From Ptychodera flava (lineage: Eukaryota; Hemichordata; Enteropneusta; Ptychoderidae): a stretch of DNA of 64,000 nucleotides. Position 1 is the stretch's first letter. Every line of letters begins with the position of its first letter. Shown one piece after another: positions 60,701 to 64,000 of this stretch. The translations under genes and the position numbers were made by a program. The stretch spans positions 23,632,115 through 23,696,114 of the forward strand of contig NC_091947.1 of the NCBI RefSeq assembly GCF_041260155.1, in the 5' to 3' direction. The notes below the pieces were generated by a model that saw only the letters and a program-made list of their open reading frames with translations, did not search any database and was not told the DNA's origin.

Positions 60701-63700
60701 CCCTATTGGTTATAGTGTTCACACCCCTATGAAAAAAATAGTGACAATGTCACTGGTCGCTCCCATATAGTTATCAAAACAAGCTAAAATCAAGCTAAAA
60801 GATTTTTTTATCACAAATAGAAACAATTCCCCAATAAAATAAAATTATACAAATTTCACCAGAATTTGATCAAATCTTACTGACGTCACCCGTAAAAACC
60901 TCTACACTAAGTTTCAACTCAATCGGACGTGTGGTTTCAGAGTTAAAAAAATTTTTGATCAAAAATGAAAAAAATAGCCAAAAAATGCAAATATGCAAAT
61001 TTCACCACGATTTGCCCAGATTTGAGAAAGGTCACTCCTATGCACTTCCATACCAAGTTTCAAATCAATCAGACTTGTGGTTTCAGAGAAGAAGATTTTT
61101 TGACCAAAAATGGGAGAAAATTACAAAAAAATTCATGAAAAATAGCAAGTCCAAGATACTGACCCAAGATGTGCACAATCATTTCAGGTCAGCCCAAAGT
61201 ACTTACATGCTAATTTTTCATCTAATCTGCTCAGTGGCTATTGAGATTTTCAATAAAATGTAAACTTGTAAACATATATACATATGGCTATGGGAGCTAA
61301 CAAACGACCCAATGGTCGACAGAGCTCTGCTGTGCTATGAAGAGAGCAACGTTTTGTGACATATGTATTGATGAAGAAGGTTGAGATCTTTGATAGCTCA
61401 TTTCAGGATGGCCTGACCTAAAATGGCAAAATTAGCTGCAAAAATACAAAATTGATGATTTCATCATAATTATGTATAAAATGTATACCAAATATCAAAG
61501 CTATCACATGAGTAACTTTTGAGAAACAAATATTTTGACCAAAAACGGCAAAAAACTGACCCAAAAATACAAAAATTGAAGATTTCATCAAATTTCACTA
61601 TATCACACTAAGAGAACCCCCAGGAACCTGTATACCAAATATCAAAGGCATCAGACAAGTAGTTTTTGAGAAACACATTTTTTGACCAAAAATGGCAAAA
61701 ATTGCACCAAAAATACAAAATTGCAGATTTCATCATATATTCTGTATATCATATTTAGTTATCTGTAGGAACCTGTATACCAAATATCAAAGCTGTCAGA
61801 CGAGCGGTTTTGATGAAATAAATTTTTGACCAAAAATGACAAAAAAATTCCTTAAAAATACAGATTTGCTTATTTCATCACAATTTGAACAAATCCAAGT
61901 TGGGCTATCCCTAGGGACCTGTATACCAAATATCAAAGCTGTCAGACGAGCGGTTTTGATGAAATAAATTTTTGACCAAAAATGACAAAAAAATTCCTTA
62001 AAAATACAGATTGGCTTATTTCATTACAATTTGAACAAATCCAAGTTGGGCTATCCCTAGGGATCTGTATACCAAATATCAAAGCTGTCAGACGAGCGGT
62101 TTTGATGAAATAAATTTTTGACCAAAAATGACAAAAAAATTCCTTAAAAATACAGATTTGCTTATTCATCACAATTGAACAAATCCAAGTTGGGCTATCC
62201 CTAGGGACCTGTATACCAAATATCAAAGCTGTCTGACCAGCGGTTATGAAGAAGGAGATTTTTTACCAAAAACGCCTTTTTTGGCACTAATTTGCATATT
62301 TTTGGCAATGACAACTTCATTTGAACAAAATCTCATCTACAGCCCATCATCCATGTACACACCAAATATCAAGATGAAATGTGCAGCGGTTTTGGAGTTT
62401 TTGATGTTGACGGACAGACATACAGACATACAGACATACAGACATACAGACATACAGACATACAGACATACAGACATACATACATACAGACATTTTCCTA
62501 GCCTATAAGAATAGCTTCCATTGCCATATATACATATGGCTATGGGAGCTAAAAAATCAGAGTGAGAGAAATGGACAATGCACTACAATCTCATGAGAAA
62601 GCTGTGACCAGCCAAGAAACACTGCACTTGGCTGTTTATGTAACCCTAACAATCTGCAGTCTGGCATTTGGAGGTATTACTCCATCAGCTTGACCAAAGT
62701 CGTTCTGATATAGCCAGCTTTTACGCAGAATTCTGTATGGAATTCGGTCCCTACTATTCAGTTTCAAGTAAATTTGTTCTTTATTTACAAAACGATGTTT
62801 GAATTTTGAATTCAACTCATGAAAACAGCATGTGAAGATCACGTGATGCTAATGAACATGGTGTCTATTGGCATTACAGGTGCCACTGTCTAAGCAAGGG
62901 GTATACTTGACAAAGTAGATATGGGGAAGTAAGATATCATGAAAGGAGAGCAATATCTTATACATTAAAAGGTGACTTCATACATTATCTTTCCAATTTT
63001 TGACACACAGTAATGACCAAATGCCTTGAGAAAGGGGATTAAAATTTGCTAGCAAGAAAAGTCTGAATGGATTTCTGTAACAAAACATGAATGACTTCCT
63101 GTCTGTGATGATAAAAGAATCACCATTACTACTAGTTTGTATTGAAGACATGCCATGACGTTTGTCGAAACAATACATTTCAATATCATTGTGACATCAC
63201 ATAAGAGAAAATCAACTATTGTGTATGGACAATTAGTGCTTCAACCCATTACAAATTTCATATTCTAAAACTGTTTACATAAATGCTCTCAGAAGACAAC
63301 TGCATCCAAGATTGCCAGGAAAATCAACTTATACTCAGTTAACAACTTTCACTGCTTAGCTAGCTTCCAAACATAGTTATACTGATTTTTCTCAGTGAAA
63401 AGCTCTGAGAGTACAGATATTAAGTACTTCCTGTTAGGGAAATAGGAACAATCAAGCAATGCTGCACAGACAACTGCAAAGGGCAGACATTATAAACATA
63501 TACACACTCAAATAATCCTGGTATCCCTTTACCATTATGACTCATAAAATGTTACTTCATACAAAGTCGATCCGAGACAAAAACGTGACTAGAATTCAGA
63601 ACTGGTACACAAACTAGAACATTTTGACACAATTTCCACAACCAATCAAAACTGTTTGACAGCATTTATGTAAACATTTTCATTTTTCATGCTATTACAT

Positions 63701-63897
63701 TTAAAACAAACCCCCACCCTGTATCAATAGACATAGCTATAATAAATAGGCAGGCAACCTAATTAAATTGTTGAAAATGTCACGACAGATCTTCAAAACT
63801 TACTCTGGAGAGTCAGCTGGTGTTGGTGGTAAATTCAGATTATTCGCAGTCTCCTCAAACTGTTCGAGTAAACTATCAACATCTGTTGCCTCTATGC
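51767..63897 (-). CDS. PPARGC1: PGC-1 family transcriptional coactivator (PPARGC1/spargel-like), 5' end outside the window
   Basis: PGC-1 coactivators bind nuclear receptors and NRF-type factors and drive mitochondrial gene expression. Exons on the minus strand: 63804-63897, 60481-60581, 59623-59685, 57862-59191, 57540-57585, 56703-56824, 56039-56097, 53547-53633, 51767-51873. All phases agree, giving about 669 codons here. In order: an acidic segment (DVDSLLEQFEE); LTPPTTP, as in vertebrate PGC-1; the HCF-1-type motif DHDYCQ (58893-58910); a large Arg/Ser region; an RRM with RNP2 VVYVGRI and RNP1-side DNYAFITFKYKCDA; YDLCFGGRRHFCKTAYADL, matching the PGC-1 FELYFCGRKQFF segment; and the family tail (NLDFDMLLKQARAKLKKKK). 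The first exon(s) with the start codon lie right of 64000. Which vertebrate paralogue it matches best is not meaningful; one pre-duplication gene is expected. Confidence 0.93.
52490..53092. repeat. 30-32-bp minisatellite, about 20 units
   Basis: Units read like ATTTCATTGATTTGCAG followed by (T/C)GATCTACTCACAA. Many are exactly 30 bp, which keeps a plus-strand frame open at 52902-53093. It lies in the last intron of the PGC-1 gene, whose sense strand is minus. Confidence 0.9.
54100..55900. other. CpG-retaining stretch inside a PGC-1 intron
   Basis: Words such as GACGACGCGTCGACGC, GTACGTAGTACGCGTAGTGG and GATCGAGGTCGGCTGCTCGG contrast with the CpG-poor flanks. Two plus-strand frames here look protein-like. 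54681-54887 is 68 codons. A frame from ATG 55000 to 55263 starts with a hydrophobic MSYKLCLILIAEVQTLLG and then has clustered Cys and three N-glycosylation sequons (NLT, NMT, NHT). No following exon was identified. Confidence 0.4.
55203..55225. repeat. G homopolymer of 23
   Basis: Unbroken G run within the CpG-retaining stretch; may form a G-quadruplex, and its length in the assembly is unreliable. Confidence 0.9.
57892..58108 (-). repeat. PPARGC1: 18-bp coding minisatellite encoding SP(Y/H)RSR repeats
   Basis: About 12 units of 18 bp (plus-strand form CTATATGGTGATCTTGAT) inside the large exon, each encoding SPYRSR or SPHRSR on the minus strand. The units nearest the exon end differ more (SPHRSM). 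It extends the RS region present in other PGC-1 proteins. Confidence 0.9.
59890..60185. mobile_element. GGTAG-family MITE, degenerate copy
   Basis: Matches 48240-48584 through TTCACCGGCTA, GCGGCCATTTTGAATTTCAA, TTTGCATGGTGACCCACAAT and GAGGAAAGTTTGAGCAAAAG. The ends are eroded. It lies in a PGC-1 intron. Confidence 0.7.
60759..62549. mobile_element. Tandem-repeat element with short inverted ends and ~145-bp units
   Basis: The left end GCTCCCATATAG and right end ATATGGCTATGGGAGC are inverted. The right-end sequence also occurs internally, ending at 61297, so two elements may be joined or nested. Units of ~145 bp carry the landmark TTTTGACCAAAAATG at about 60957, 61103, 61539, 61684, 61828, 61974, 62120 and 62263; the three ending near 62220 are almost identical. 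A (CAGACATA)n microsatellite (62415-62490) precedes the right end. It lies in a PGC-1 intron. Confidence 0.65.
62415..62490. repeat. (CAGACATA)n microsatellite
   Basis: About eight units, part of the element 60759-62549. Confidence 0.9.
62550..63803 (-). other. PGC-1 intron, nothing recognised
   Basis: Intronic sequence between the first two visible exons. No coding exon with matching phase is needed, because 63804 joins 60581 directly in phase 2. Confidence 0.4.
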
Positions 63898-64000
63898 CTG
63901 CAACGGGGAAAAAATTTGAGCACATCTTTGAAAACACACCGTTCACTTTCTAGATGAAATGTGCATGCACAGTTTGTGTTTAACATTTCTATGCTCTCTG

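Overview
This 64 kb window is animal genomic DNA. Genes have many short exons with GT-AG introns, the sequence is AT-rich, and it carries microsatellites and many small transposon relics. Four multi-exon genes can be read exon by exon, and each matches a family present in vertebrates. The closeness to vertebrate proteins and intron phases, together with the repeat style (TTAA-target MITEs and tandem-repeat elements with short inverted ends), suggests a marine invertebrate. A non-vertebrate deuterostome such as a hemichordate or lancelet is most likely. This is inference; a lophotrochozoan is not excluded.

Layout. 1-3400: no gene; a LINE tail relic and a 1.3 kb inverted-repeat element. 3782-28270 (+): DHX34, a DEAH-box RNA helicase of the nonsense-mediated decay pathway, in 26 coding exons. 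Its introns hold a MULE-like MITE, a LINE tail, TTAA-target MITEs and two tandem-repeat elements that look Helentron-like. One exon (23038-23176) shows an apparent one-base frame break. 29258-33005 (-): the SoxH/SOX30 gene in five coding exons, tail-to-tail with DHX34. 33006-38077: a 5.1 kb divergent intergenic region with a duplicated 81 bp segment, a MITE and two strong hairpins. 38078-45029 (+): a Dmrt gene with DM and DMA domains in seven coding exons, with reverse-transcriptase and MITE fossils in its introns. 45030-51766: intergenic, with a TA-target MITE, a LINE tail split by a 103 bp tract copied from nearby, a nearly identical second copy of a 282 bp repeat, and a TTAA MITE. 51767 to beyond the right edge (-): a PGC-1 family coactivator (PPARGC1/spargel) with a DHDY motif, an expanded RS region, an RRM and the conserved C-terminal tail; its first exon(s) lie outside the window.

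Genes together. DHX34 and PGC-1 are probably broadly expressed (RNA surveillance; mitochondrial/metabolic transcription). The notable feature is the head-to-head pairing of SoxH and Dmrt, whose families both act in male germline or gonad biology in many animals, across one shared 5 kb upstream region. I saw no complete autonomous transposon, CRISPR array or rRNA gene. The only tRNA-like sequence sits inside a repeat.
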